A stretch of 64,000 nt of DNA from Dyadobacter bucti (lineage in GTDB: Bacteria; Bacteroidota; Bacteroidia; Cytophagales; Spirosomataceae), in NCBI RefSeq assembly GCF_005869225.1, contig NZ_SWFP01000004.1, forward strand, positions 186,001-250,000, read 5' to 3'. This document shows, piece by piece, positions 27,609 through 35,810 of the stretch. Each line of letters begins with the position of its first letter. Position 1 is the first letter of the stretch. The notes under the pieces are model-generated. The model did not search any database and was not told the DNA's origin. It saw only the letters and a list, made by a program, of their open reading frames with translations. Made by a program: the position numbers and the translations under genes.

Positions 27609-28694
27609 TTAACCTGGCATCGACATTTCCAGCTTATATCCCTTCCCATGAACATTCGTTATTCTCAGTTCCGGATCAAGGCTTAATTTCTTTCGGAGTT
27701 TTGACACAAACATATCCAGGCTGCGACCGGTGAAGACCCCTTCATTGATCCAGACTTCCTGCATCAGCGTTTCGCGGGGGGTGAGTTCGCCGAAATTTTT
27801 ATGGAGCAATTCTAAAACCTTGCATTCCTTGTCTGTGAGCGTAATCGCCTCGCCTCCGAAAAGCAAGTGCTGCGCCTTTGTGTTAAATAAAAAACTTCCG
27901 AGCGCAGCCACCTCCGTGATGGGCTCATTTGTTATGGTGGAATTTTGATTTTGTCCAGGTACCGGTGTTGAATTCTTTCTAAAACGCCCGATCACCAAGG
28001 TAGCACTCAGCAACATGAGAATGCCGCCATAAACCACATGCATCAATGGAAAGTCAAAGGTTGTCGTTTTTGATTTTTCAGTCCGCTGGTCGATGTCAGA
28101 GGCGAAGGATGCTGTTTTTGATTCTTCAAGGTTTTCATGGACTACCTGGGTATCCGCTTCAACTGATTCCGTCAGCCGGCCGAGGTCAGCTTTCTTCTGT
28201 TTTACTTTTTCATAAAAATCAGGAAAGGTAAATTCGATGGTATAACAACCTGGGGGCTGGCTTCTGCCACTGCAAGCCAGGATGTCCGGCGAAGTATTAT
28301 TTACCTGGAAACCATACACAATGCCGCCTTTTATGCAATCATGTACTGTAACGGTGTAGCCGGAAGGGAACTGTGCTTTGGGAAGTAAGCGTTGCGACAG
28401 CGCCATGAGCGAGTCGTGGTTAAAAACGAATTCGTTTTCAAACCTGAGCAGAAAAGTGCCTTCTTTAATCTCGGTAACGGGTAATACGCGCGAGGTCGAG
28501 TCGCCTGCCAGCAGCAGCAGCCGATGACCGGTCTGACGGATCATGAGGTTGACTTGCTTCGCCCGTAAGTTGAGGCCTGAATGTTCTGTGAAAGATGAGG
28601 CGATCAAAAAAATAGCCAGCATCACCGGGGCAATGCCGCACCCAACAACCAACCGGTTACTGAAAAAGCCGGTAAAAGCAGAATTTACACGCAT
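27609..28694 (-). CDS. Membrane-anchored winged-helix transcription regulator (ToxR-like layout)
   Basis: A 361-residue protein with two membrane segments: an N-terminal one (about 11-35; LVVGCGIAPVMLAIFLIASSF) and a second (about 212-234; VVYGGILMLLSATLVIG). The loop between them (about 36-210) would be periplasmic and holds a FTVTVHD-like fold with two cysteines and a helical part. After the second helix the C-terminal ~100 residues are an OmpR-type winged helix (about 258-357; LTDKECKVLELLHKNFGELTPRETLMQEVW, SLDMFVSKLRKKL, RITNVHGKGYKLE). It has no phosphoacceptor domain, so it probably senses periplasmic conditions directly. Divergent from the BNR protein at 28827 across 132 bp. Confidence 0.85.
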   Translation of the reverse strand: MRVNSAFTGFFSNRLVVGCGIAPVMLAIFLIASSFTEHSGLNLRAKQVNLMIRQTGHRLLLLAGDSTSRVLPVTEIKEGTFLLRFENEFVFNHDSLMALSQRLLPKAQFPSGYTVTVHDCIKGGIVYGFQVNNTSPDILACSGRSQPPGCYTIEFTFPDFYEKVKQKKADLGRLTESVEADTQVVHENLEESKTASFASDIDQRTEKSKTTTFDFPLMHVVYGGILMLLSATLVIGRFRKNSTPVPGQNQNSTITNEPITEVAALGSFLFNTKAQHLLFGGEAITLTDKECKVLELLHKNFGELTPRETLMQEVWINEGVFTGRSLDMFVSKLRKKLSLDPELRITNVHGKGYKLEMSMPG

Positions 28695-28737
28695 TTACAT
28701 TTCTTTTTACAATTGACTGACAAGATTTTACAGTTGA

Positions 28738-28771
28738 TTTGCAAGCATGGTTAAGCAGGTGCCTACATTTG
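28738..28771 (+). promoter_or_regulatory. Candidate promoter for BNR protein gene
   Basis: TTTG (28738-28741) and TACATTTG (28764-28771) match the Bacteroidota -33 and -7 boxes with a 22-bp spacer, slightly longer than usual, about 55 bp upstream of the ATG at 28827. Confidence 0.4.
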
Positions 28772-28826
28772 GATATGTGAAGTTAAACACAATTTTATTC
28801 TATTATTTCACTAAACCAAGTTAGTC

Positions 28827-29834
28827 ATGAAAATCCATAACCTTGCTTTTTTGCTCCTTTTTCAATTCTTATTTGCCTTTGATCTGACTTTTGAATTTCC
28901 ACAGTCACCACTCCCGGATAGTAGGCAAAAACTCAAAAGAGCTAAATCAAAAACTGCAGACATTATTTTTAAGTCTGCGGATGGCGGACAGACCTGGCAG
29001 GACATTAGCGAAGGGCTGCCTGAAGATTTACCAGAAGACGGTATCCCGAGAGATGGTTTCCTTGCAAATGATAGTGGAATGTATCTGAGAGCCGGAGATG
29101 GGATGTTTTACAGCAAACCACATTCCACTGCTCCTTTTTGGGAAAAACAGATTTTTCCAGACAATCATAGCAGCATTGTCCCTGGCAAGACTGGCATGCT
29201 TGCATTCAACTACGGTGGTCAGTTTATGCAAAAAGCAAACGGAACGGGTTTCTGGTTGCCGGTATACGAGGATTTTAAAGGGAAAAGCGTTCGCACCGTT
29301 TTTGAAGCCAGAGATGCCGTTTTTATCGGTTGCGATTGGGGGCTTTATAAATATGATGACAGTGGGAAAAATTGGGAGCGAGTCTATGACGGAGGCTGGG
29401 TAATGAAAGTGGTGGAGTCAGATGGAGTGCTGCTGGCGACCAGCCAGCGCGGCATCATTCGGTCGACAGATAATGGTGAAAATTGGGTTAGTGTAATTAA
29501 CGAGGGCGGAGTGGGCATAGCAATAGAACGCATCAAAGGTGGATTTGCCGCCATCACTTGCAATACGGAGACCGAGACCAGAAGAGTGCGGACATCCTAC
29601 GACGGCGGCAAAACCTGGCAGCCTGTCGATGCGAACCTGCCGGCAAGCCTTTATATTGCCTCTATTGCGGAAGTTGGTGAATACATGTTCTGTGGTCATC
29701 CCGCAGGTATTTACAGGTCTCCGGACAAGGGAAAAACATGGCAACTGTTACTTCCTTCTATAAACAATAAGGTCTTCAATTTGTTTGTTTCTGGCAACGC
29801 GATCTATGCCATACCAAAGGGTGGAGGTTGTTGA
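28827..29834 (+). CDS. Exported BNR/Asp-box propeller protein
   Basis: A 335-residue protein with a signal-like hydrophobic N-terminus (about 5-20). Asp-box turns appear at KSADGGQTWQDI, DDSGKNWERV, STDNGENWVSV, SYDGGKTWQPV and SPDKGKTWQLL, giving a propeller of the sialidase/Vps10 type. No catalytic residues are identifiable. Such proteins are usually periplasmic or secreted sensors or binding proteins. Its divergence from the membrane-bound winged-helix regulator, with a shared 132-bp promoter region, suggests that it is the regulated target or the partner sensor. A frameshift is not seen. Confidence 0.8.
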   Translation: MKIHNLAFLLLFQFLFAFDLTFEFPQSPLPDSRQKLKRAKSKTADIIFKSADGGQTWQDISEGLPEDLPEDGIPRDGFLANDSGMYLRAGDGMFYSKPHSTAPFWEKQIFPDNHSSIVPGKTGMLAFNYGGQFMQKANGTGFWLPVYEDFKGKSVRTVFEARDAVFIGCDWGLYKYDDSGKNWERVYDGGWVMKVVESDGVLLATSQRGIIRSTDNGENWVSVINEGGVGIAIERIKGGFAAITCNTETETRRVRTSYDGGKTWQPVDANLPASLYIASIAEVGEYMFCGHPAGIYRSPDKGKTWQLLLPSINNKVFNLFVSGNAIYAIPKGGGC

Positions 29835-29837
29835 AAG

Positions 29838-29887
29838 TTGGTATCACACAGTATACTGATATAATATTGATACCAATTGCTGTATAC
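29838..29887. promoter_or_regulatory. Candidate operator for HxlR regulator
   Basis: A perfect 9-bp inverted repeat TTGGTATCA / TGATACCAA (29838-29846 with 29868-29876) surrounds the perfect palindrome CAGTATACTG (29849-29858); a further GTATAC is at 29882-29887. The GTATC/GATAC half-sites suit HxlR-family binding. The last site overlaps the -7 box of the SDR gene, which fits repression. Confidence 0.5.
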
Positions 29888-29892
29888 CTTTG
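29885..29892 (+). promoter_or_regulatory. Candidate -7 promoter element for SDR gene
   Basis: TACCTTTG matches TAnnTTTG, 24 bp upstream of the SDR ATG at 29916, and overlaps the end of the inverted-repeat cluster. Confidence 0.45.
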
Positions 29893-29915
29893 TCAGAAAA
29901 TAATTCAAGAGACAA

Positions 29916-30656
29916 ATGGAAAATTTAAAAGGGAAAAAAGCCCTGGTTACCGGCGGGAATAGCGGCATTGGGTATGCAGCTGCAAAGGAATTGAAAGCAC
30001 AAGGAGCGGAGGTGATCATTACAGGCCGACGCGAAAATGTGATCCGGGAAGCGGCAGCAGAACTTGGCGTGACAGGTTTTGTAAGTGATCAGAGTAAAGT
30101 TGCGGATATCGAAGTACTGGCAAAACAGGTTAGCGAGCAATTTGGCAAACTTGACATTTTATTTATCAATGCTGGCGTGCTGGGGGGCGCGGGAATTGAA
30201 ACTGCGACGGAAAAGGATTTCGATTATGTGATCGATGTGAATTTTAAGGGAGCCTATTTTACGCTCAGCAGATTTATCCCGATCCTGAATGATGGCGCTT
30301 CGGTCGTGTTTTTGTCGTCCAATGTTGTAGGCATGAATGGCGCTAATTCTTCCATGTACACTTCCAGCAAAGCGGCCCTGAATGCGGTCATGAAAATTGC
30401 GGCGATTGAACTGGCACCGCGGAAGATCCGGGTGAATGCGATCAGTCCCGGTCCGACTCAGACTGAAATTTTAAATAAAATGGGCTTGGATCCGGCAGCC
30501 CGCCTGGCACTGGACGACTGGATGATCGAACGCATTCCATTGAAAAAAATCGGAAGTGCCGACGATGTGGCGAAAATGGTAACCTATTTCTCGGGGGACG
30601 CTTCGAGCTTTATTACAGGCGCAGAAATCGTTATGGATGGCGGGATGAGTCTTTGA
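29916..30656 (+). CDS. Short-chain dehydrogenase/reductase (SDR)
   Basis: A 246-residue classical SDR, cytosolic, NAD(P)-dependent. Cofactor motif TGGNSGIG at 12-19; NAG at 85-87; catalytic Ser135, Tyr148 and Lys152 (YTSSK); PG motif near 180. GRRE after strand 2 (about 37-40) suggests preference for NADP(H). Length is standard. Substrate unknown. The gene is preceded by an operator-like cluster and followed by a terminator, then by an HxlR regulator, which suggests induction by an electrophile, quinone or similar stress, as for other HxlR-linked SDR genes (inference). Confidence 0.92.
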   Translation: MENLKGKKALVTGGNSGIGYAAAKELKAQGAEVIITGRRENVIREAAAELGVTGFVSDQSKVADIEVLAKQVSEQFGKLDILFINAGVLGGAGIETATEKDFDYVIDVNFKGAYFTLSRFIPILNDGASVVFLSSNVVGMNGANSSMYTSSKAALNAVMKIAAIELAPRKIRVNAISPGPTQTEILNKMGLDPAARLALDDWMIERIPLKKIGSADDVAKMVTYFSGDASSFITGAEIVMDGGMSL

Positions 30657-30690
30657 CCATTTAGCTTAACTTAGCGCAGCATTTGAAGCA

Positions 30691-30720
30691 AGCGCAGGTG
30701 CGAAACACCTGTGCTTTTTT
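30691..30720 (+). terminator. Rho-independent terminator
   Basis: A 10-bp stem (30691-30700 with 30706-30715; one G-T pair) with a CGAAA loop and a T-run, 35 bp after the SDR stop. The GTG at 30711 lies inside this stem, which argues against it as the start of the next gene. Confidence 0.85.
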
Positions 30721-30761
30721 GCATGTTAAGTGAAATCAGTAGGACCGAAAGAAGCAGGAAA

Positions 30762-31145
30762 ATGGATGAAGAACAGATCAGGAAAGCTGGAGAGATCCTG
30801 TCCGATCCGAGAAACCAAAAGCAGGAAGTTCAGGCATTGCAGGATACCATGTACGTCATTGGCGGCAAATGGAGGCTCTTGATTATCAATTCAATATGCA
30901 ATGGAAACAGGCGTTTTCGTGATATTCAAAGAAGCATTCCCGGCATTACGACGAGGATGCTGTCCAGGGAGTTGAAGGATATGGAAGCCAATCAGCTGAT
31001 CAAACGCACGGTGACGCCCGACACGCCCGTTTTGGTCGAGTATACGGAAACGGATTACTGCATGTCGTTTGGCGGCATCATTCTGGAAATGATCAGCTGG
31101 GGGAAGCAGCACCGGGAAAAAGTAATGAAAAATCAGGGCGTCTAA
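30762..31145 (+). CDS. HxlR-family transcriptional regulator
   Basis: A protein of 127 residues if it begins at the ATG at 30762; the longer frame to 30711 starts within a terminator stem, and 30723 is another possible ATG. The HxlR winged helix is clear: LQDTMYVIGGKWRLLIINSI, GNRRFRDIQRSIPGITTRML, SRELKDMEANQLIKRTV and YTETDYCMSFGGIILEMISWG. Members bind palindromic DNA as dimers and sense electrophiles or phenolics, sometimes through a cysteine. It probably controls the SDR gene upstream through the operator at 29838-29887. Confidence 0.9.
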   Translation: MDEEQIRKAGEILSDPRNQKQEVQALQDTMYVIGGKWRLLIINSICNGNRRFRDIQRSIPGITTRMLSRELKDMEANQLIKRTVTPDTPVLVEYTETDYCMSFGGIILEMISWGKQHREKVMKNQGV

Positions 31146-31226
31146 CTCACCTTTGGTTATGTCTATTTCAAAGGCATGTTTGTCTGAATCGGGGCCTGGT
31201 TAATGGTTGATTTTTGCATCTGGATA

Positions 31227-31234
31227 TACATTTG
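31227..31234 (+). promoter_or_regulatory. Candidate -7 promoter element
   Basis: TACATTTG matches TAnnTTTG, 30 bp upstream of the ATG at 31264; no -33 TTTG at proper spacing. Confidence 0.4.
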
Positions 31235-31263
31235 ATCATTAGTATTCAGATAATTACGCGAGA

Positions 31264-32196
31264 ATGAAAAAGCCAGGGTTAAAATTTTACAAAAGTGCAG
31301 CAGTTGTGCTGACATTGATCTTTGTGGGAATGCAGATCAGCTCGCCCGACATTGAGAACCCGCCTGTGACGAGCGAGATTGTGGCTCCTGCGGATGTGAA
31401 GCAGATATTGGAGCGGGCTTGTTATGATTGTCATTCCAATGAAGCGAAGGTGGAATGGTTTGATAAGATCGCCCCGGCCTCTTTCCTCATAAAGCGCGAC
31501 ATTGAGGAGGCGCGCTCGCGGTTTAATTTTTCGGAATGGGACAAGAATCCGGCGGGTGTGCAGGAGCTGTTGCTTTGGGAAATGGTGAATGCGATCGAAC
31601 AGGGGAAGATGCCTTTGAAACGTTACCAGCTGGCGCATCCAGGTGGCAAAGTGTCTGAATCTGAGCTTGCGGTTTTGAAAAAATATGTAAATACGCTTCC
31701 CGGACGGCATAAGGTTGATACAGCCAGGATCGTTGCGCAACCTTCTTCAAGTCAAAAAGTTTCCACTCCAAAGACGCCGGTTTCCTTAAATGGCATTCCC
31801 TATTCTGCGGACTACAAAAACTGGAAGATCATCAGCGTCACAGATAAATTCGACGGCGGCAGCATGCGGATCGTCTACGGAAATGATATTATGGTGAAGG
31901 CCATTGGAAAACGCCAGCTTCCTTTTCCTGATGGGGCACGAATTGTAAAGGTTGTTTGGGGCAAACAGGCAGAGGATAAAGAAGGTAATGTGCTGCCCGG
32001 AAACTTTCAAAATGCACAATTCATGATCAAAGACAGCAAAAAATACAGCACCACCGAAGGCTGGGGATTTGCCAAATTTGATGGTCTAGACCTGAAACCC
32101 GCTGGCAAAACGATCCTCTTCGAGCAGACTTGCGCCAACTGTCACCGGCTGCTAGCCCCTGAAAATGACTTTGTATTCAACGTTCCGACCAAATAA
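31264..32196 (+). CDS. Haem-binding domain protein fused to cytochrome P460
   Basis: A 310-residue exported protein with an N-terminal hydrophobic helix (about 10-26). The haem-binding domain (Haem_bd, about 40-150) holds CYDCH (53-57) with the typical YDCHSNE and KIAPASFLIKRDIEE continuation. Residues about 175-300 form a cytochrome P460-like domain (MRIVYGNDIMVKA, GARIVKVVWGKQ, GWGFAKFDG), ending with CANCH (290-294), so the protein should carry two c-type haems. P460 proteins are periplasmic redox proteins. It starts a pair with the P460-like lipoprotein 11 bp downstream. Electron donors are not visible. Confidence 0.88.
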   Translation: MKKPGLKFYKSAAVVLTLIFVGMQISSPDIENPPVTSEIVAPADVKQILERACYDCHSNEAKVEWFDKIAPASFLIKRDIEEARSRFNFSEWDKNPAGVQELLLWEMVNAIEQGKMPLKRYQLAHPGGKVSESELAVLKKYVNTLPGRHKVDTARIVAQPSSSQKVSTPKTPVSLNGIPYSADYKNWKIISVTDKFDGGSMRIVYGNDIMVKAIGKRQLPFPDGARIVKVVWGKQAEDKEGNVLPGNFQNAQFMIKDSKKYSTTEGWGFAKFDGLDLKPAGKTILFEQTCANCHRLLAPENDFVFNVPTK

Positions 32197-32207
32197 ATCT
32201 TACCAAA

Positions 32208-32669
32208 ATGAAGTCGACTATTTCACTATATATCATCGCGCTGCCACTTTTGATGCTGTCCTGCGACGACCGCAACACTGCTCAGCTGGCACCTGAATAT
32301 CTGTACGATGCCGGAAACCAGAAGGTGATCAAATCCATCATTAATAACAAAAAGGGCACCATTGCAATGCTTTATGGGAATGATCTTGCGCTGGAAAACG
32401 CTTCTAAATCGTTGCCCAAACCAAACATTGGCGCAAACTATACATTGGTAACCTGGAAACAAAAACCAATGCCGCAATGGTACGGTACCAAAATGAATGG
32501 AGAGATTTATTCCGTCGAGCATTTGAAAGTTGTGCAGAGAAATGCAACGCAATTTGCATTTGACTATGATTTCCAGACTGGAAAAGGTTATCAGCCTGGC
32601 GACGGCCGACCGGAAGAGCAACAGCGGATCAAGTTTATAACTTCCCAACGCGCTGCTGTTTTTCCTTAA
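32208..32669 (+). CDS. P460-like lipoprotein without haem motif
   Basis: A 153-residue lipoprotein with lipobox LMLSC. It resembles the P460 part of the preceding gene (IAMLYGNDLALEN vs MRIVYGNDIMVKA; YTLVTWKQKPMPQW vs KVVWGKQ), but its only cysteine is the lipid-modified one, so covalent c-type haem attachment is impossible. It may bind a different ligand or act as partner of the two-haem protein. It lies 11 bp after it and 37 bp before the LytS gene. Confidence 0.8.
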   Translation: MKSTISLYIIALPLLMLSCDDRNTAQLAPEYLYDAGNQKVIKSIINNKKGTIAMLYGNDLALENASKSLPKPNIGANYTLVTWKQKPMPQWYGTKMNGEIYSVEHLKVVQRNATQFAFDYDFQTGKGYQPGDGRPEEQQRIKFITSQRAAVFP

Positions 32670-32706
32670 TATTGAGTAAAATCGCGCATTGACGCACTGA
32701 TTTGAT

Positions 32707-33729
32707 ATGGTAACAAAAGCAGCTTTTAAAGTCTCTAATACAATCATATGGACGAGCTCCATCGTGATTGGCTTGCTTTCCTCGGTGCCGCAGCTGGCTT
32801 CGAACCAGTTTGTGCCATTGGAAGCGGCTGTAAATGCGGGCATTACGGCTGCGTTTGCGGTGATTATGTGGTATTTCAATATTTACATGCTTTCGCAAAA
32901 GAGTAACCGGCCGCAGGGACAGCAGATATCCTATGCGAAATTGCTGAACTCCCTGGCGTTCGGCCTTGTCCTGATGCTCGGACTGGCTTACATTCAGCAG
33001 CTTATCCTTTCGCACATTGATTTCGGCCCCGCCATGCTGATGGTGGAAGTCCGCGGGATTCTGATCAACCTTGTATTTTATATGTTCCTCAATATGCTGC
33101 AACAGAATTATGAAAACCAGCATGTGAGCATGGAACTGGAACGGTTTCGGAACGACAACCTGAGTGCGCAATATGATCTTTTGAAACAGCAGGTGAACCC
33201 ACATTTTCTGTTCAATAGCTTGAATACGCTCAAAGCAATGGTCGAAACCGGCGATCAGCAGTCGGTGGATTTCATATTAAAACTCGCCAACTTTTACCGC
33301 TACACGCTCGAAAGCCGGAAGCTGGACCTGATTCCCTTGAAAGAAGAAATGGAGATTTTGAATGCGTATCTTTTTTTGCAAAAGGCCAGGTTTGAAGATG
33401 GTTTTATTTTCCAAAACAAACTTGATGATGCCGTTTTAGATACATTAATCCCTCCATTTACATTGCAATTATTGGTTGAAAATTGTCTCAAACACAACAT
33501 TGTATCATTAAATCGGCCCTTACATATCCGCATTTTCATGGAAGGGGAAAGCATTGTTGTCGAAAACCAGGTCCAGCTCAGAAAGAACAAGGAAGATTCC
33601 CTGGGCGTGGGATTGAAAAACATTGAGCTCAAATACAGTCATTTATTAAACAAAAAGGTGGAGGTGATCAACGCCCAAGACCTGTTTCAGGTTAGACTTC
33701 CTATCATTTATGAACATCGTAATCATTGA
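32707..33729 (+). CDS. LytS-family sensor histidine kinase
   Basis: A 340-residue membrane kinase. Four hydrophobic helices lie in the first ~140 residues (IWTSSIVIGLLSSVP; AAVNAGITAAFAVIMWYFNI; LAFGLVLMLGLAYIQQL; VRGILINLVFYMFLNML). A short coiled coil leads to the His_kinase domain with QQVNPHFLFNSLNTLKAM (His about 166) and an ATPase domain with LLVENCLKHNIV and GVGLKNIELKYSHL. There is no large periplasmic domain, so it senses in the membrane. It overlaps the LytTR regulator gene by 20 bp, its cognate partner. Confidence 0.92.
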   Translation: MVTKAAFKVSNTIIWTSSIVIGLLSSVPQLASNQFVPLEAAVNAGITAAFAVIMWYFNIYMLSQKSNRPQGQQISYAKLLNSLAFGLVLMLGLAYIQQLILSHIDFGPAMLMVEVRGILINLVFYMFLNMLQQNYENQHVSMELERFRNDNLSAQYDLLKQQVNPHFLFNSLNTLKAMVETGDQQSVDFILKLANFYRYTLESRKLDLIPLKEEMEILNAYLFLQKARFEDGFIFQNKLDDAVLDTLIPPFTLQLLVENCLKHNIVSLNRPLHIRIFMEGESIVVENQVQLRKNKEDSLGVGLKNIELKYSHLLNKKVEVINAQDLFQVRLPIIYEHRNH

Positions 33730-34471
33730 GGATGAGCTGAAAACAGCCCGATCCCTTGAAAACATGCTCCGGCAACTGCGTCCGGCGGCCAAAATCACCG
33801 GTCCATATCAGAGTGTCGAAGAATCTGTTGAAGCACTTTCGGCGGGACCGCAACCAGACCTGATTTTTATGGACATTCAGCTGGCTGACGGGCTGAGTTT
33901 TGAGATTTTTAAATCGGTGGAGATCGTTTGTCCCGTCATTTTCTGTACGGCCTTTGACGAATATTCGCTGGAAGCATTCAAGCGGAATGGCGTGGATTAT
34001 GTCCTGAAACCATTATCACAAGAAGACATTGCAGCCGCACTCGGTAAAGTGGACGACCTGAAAAACTTTTTCCAGCAAAAAGCAATTCCCGACCTGAGCG
34101 AGTTACTTAGCAGAATGGCTCCCCAGGCCGAGAAAACAAGTTTTTTAGTATTTAAACATCAAAAATACACGACAGTCCAAACCGCGCAGATCGCCTTTTT
34201 CTACATCCGGAATGAGACTTCGATGATCATGTGTTTCGACGGACAGGAATTTTCATTAAGCCAATCCCTTGATCAAATCGTAGCGTCTGTGAGCCAGAAG
34301 CAATTTTTCCGGATGAACCGGCAGTATCTGGTCAACTTTTCAGCGATCAAGGAAATCGAGCATTATTTTATGCGAAAACTATATGTCAAGCTGGTCATAG
34401 AAACGCCGGATCAATTGCTGATCAACAAGGAAAAAGCGCCGTCGTTTCTGGCGTGGATGGAGAATCGTTAG
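33710..34471 (+). CDS. LytTR-family response regulator
   Basis: A 253-residue response regulator. The receiver domain (about 1-120) carries the acidic pair IIEDE, phosphoacceptor Asp in DLIFMDIQLADG (about 56), and the switch Lys in YVLKPLS. The LytTR DNA-binding domain spans about 145-250 (FYIRNETSMIMCFDG, FFRMNRQYLVNFSAI, LLINKEKAPSFLAWM). Paired with the upstream LytS by a 20-bp overlap, so translation is probably coupled. The target genes are not evident; the P460 pair just upstream is a candidate by proximity only. Confidence 0.93.
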   Translation: MNIVIIEDELKTARSLENMLRQLRPAAKITGPYQSVEESVEALSAGPQPDLIFMDIQLADGLSFEIFKSVEIVCPVIFCTAFDEYSLEAFKRNGVDYVLKPLSQEDIAAALGKVDDLKNFFQQKAIPDLSELLSRMAPQAEKTSFLVFKHQKYTTVQTAQIAFFYIRNETSMIMCFDGQEFSLSQSLDQIVASVSQKQFFRMNRQYLVNFSAIKEIEHYFMRKLYVKLVIETPDQLLINKEKAPSFLAWMENR

Positions 34472-34790
34472 TGCTTGAAATTTCTCACTCCCGGCATGCC
34501 TGATTGACGGCTTCGTTCGTCCTGTTCAACCTGAATTTCTTCGTTTTAGCCCGGGTCGACCATAAGAAGTACTGGAAAAATGGATAGCCAGTAGATCTTT
34601 TCAACCGGAGTATAGAAACCTGGACGACGGCTATTTTGGTTGCGCGACCGCAGGTTGCTTGTCTGCCCTTTGTGAGCCTTGTTACCAAATCAAGCTGTTC
34701 TAGGTGGCGGCCTGCTTTCTTTTGTTATTGAAGGAACTCACATGTGGATTAAATGCTTTTACTAATAAGCATTATAGCATTACAATCAAC

Positions 34791-35810
34791 ATGGCAGACA
34801 AACTTATTCAGGATATACCATTTTCCATCCTTGATCTTGCACCGATCACGGAGGGTAATAATGCAGCGGCAACTTTCAAAAACAGCCTCCGGCTCGCGCA
34901 GCGCGTCGAAGCGCTTGGCTATAACCGTTACTGGCTTGCAGAGCATCACAATATGGCAAGTGTCGCCAGTTCCGCTACCTCGGTGCTGATCGGCTATATT
35001 GCCGGCGGCACCAATACAATCCGTGTGGGCAGCGGCGGCATAATGTTGCCCAATCACGCGCCGCTGGTGGTTGCCGAGCAGTTCGGTACACTTGCGTCGC
35101 TATACCCCGGCCGCATTGACCTGGGACTTGGACGTGCGCCTGGAACGGACCAGGTGACGGCCCGCGCGCTCAGGCGTAACTACATGGAATCCGCTCAGGA
35201 TTTTCCGGATGATGTGGTGGCCTTACAAACTTATTTCTCAGCAGAGAACAGCAGTTCCAAAGTTCGCGCTATTCCCGGCGAAGGGCTGGAAATTCCGATC
35301 TGGATACTCGGATCAAGTACCGACAGTGCGCGGCTGGCTGCGCATCTGGGACTGCCCTACGCCTTTGCGAGCCACTTCGCACCCACCCAATTCATGACCG
35401 CGATAGAACTTTACCGCCGGAATTTCAGGCCGTCGCGATACCTGGAGCAGCCTTATGTAATGGCTTGTGTGAATGTGATCGCCGCAGATACCACGGAGGA
35501 AGCTGAGCGGCTCGCGACTTCCTTTTTCCAGCTGGCTACGGGAATTATCACAGGCAAACGCCAGCCTCTGCAGCCACCAGTAGAGAGTATGGACGGACTT
35601 TGGGGAGAATACGAAGAAGCTGCCGTGAGGGAAATGATGAAATACACGTTTATCGGCGACAAGCAAAAAGTAGGCACCGATCTGGCCTATTTTCAGCGGC
35701 ATACACAGCTCAACGAGTTAATGGTGACCAGCCACATCTACGATCCGGGCGCGCGAATTCACAGTTATGAAGTTTTGAAAAGTGTGCAGGGGGAGCGTGT
35801 TTTCAGCTAA
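34791..35810 (+). CDS. LLM-class flavin-dependent oxidoreductase (luciferase-like)
   Basis: About 339 residues from the ATG at 34791 ([19 protein letters not shown]); an in-frame ATG at 34704 would add a non-homologous leader. The bacterial-luciferase-like TIM barrel is recognisable: [12 protein letters not shown], the [42 protein letters not shown] stretch (shown in part: [18 protein letters not shown]), and [18 protein letters not shown]. Related proteins use FMNH2 from a partner reductase to oxidise small organic substrates; the substrate here is unknown. Just upstream, AATGCTT/AAGCATT (34752-34773) forms a small inverted repeat. Monocistronic. Confidence 0.9.
   Translation: MADKLIQDIPFSILDLAPITEGNNAAATFKNSLRLAQRVEALGYNRYWLAEHHNMASVASSATSVLIGYIAGGTNTIRVGSGGIMLPNHAPLVVAEQFGTLASLYPGRIDLGLGRAPGTDQVTARALRRNYMESAQDFPDDVVALQTYFSAENSSSKVRAIPGEGLEIPIWILGSSTDSARLAAHLGLPYAFASHFAPTQFMTAIELYRRNFRPSRYLEQPYVMACVNVIAADTTEEAERLATSFFQLATGIITGKRQPLQPPVESMDGLWGEYEEAAVREMMKYTFIGDKQKVGTDLAYFQRHTQLNELMVTSHIYDPGARIHSYEVLKSVQGERVFS

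Noticed and set aside
30711..30761. Longer N-terminus of the HxlR regulator
   Set aside because: The GTG at 30711 is inside the stem of a terminator and the extra residues are not part of the family.
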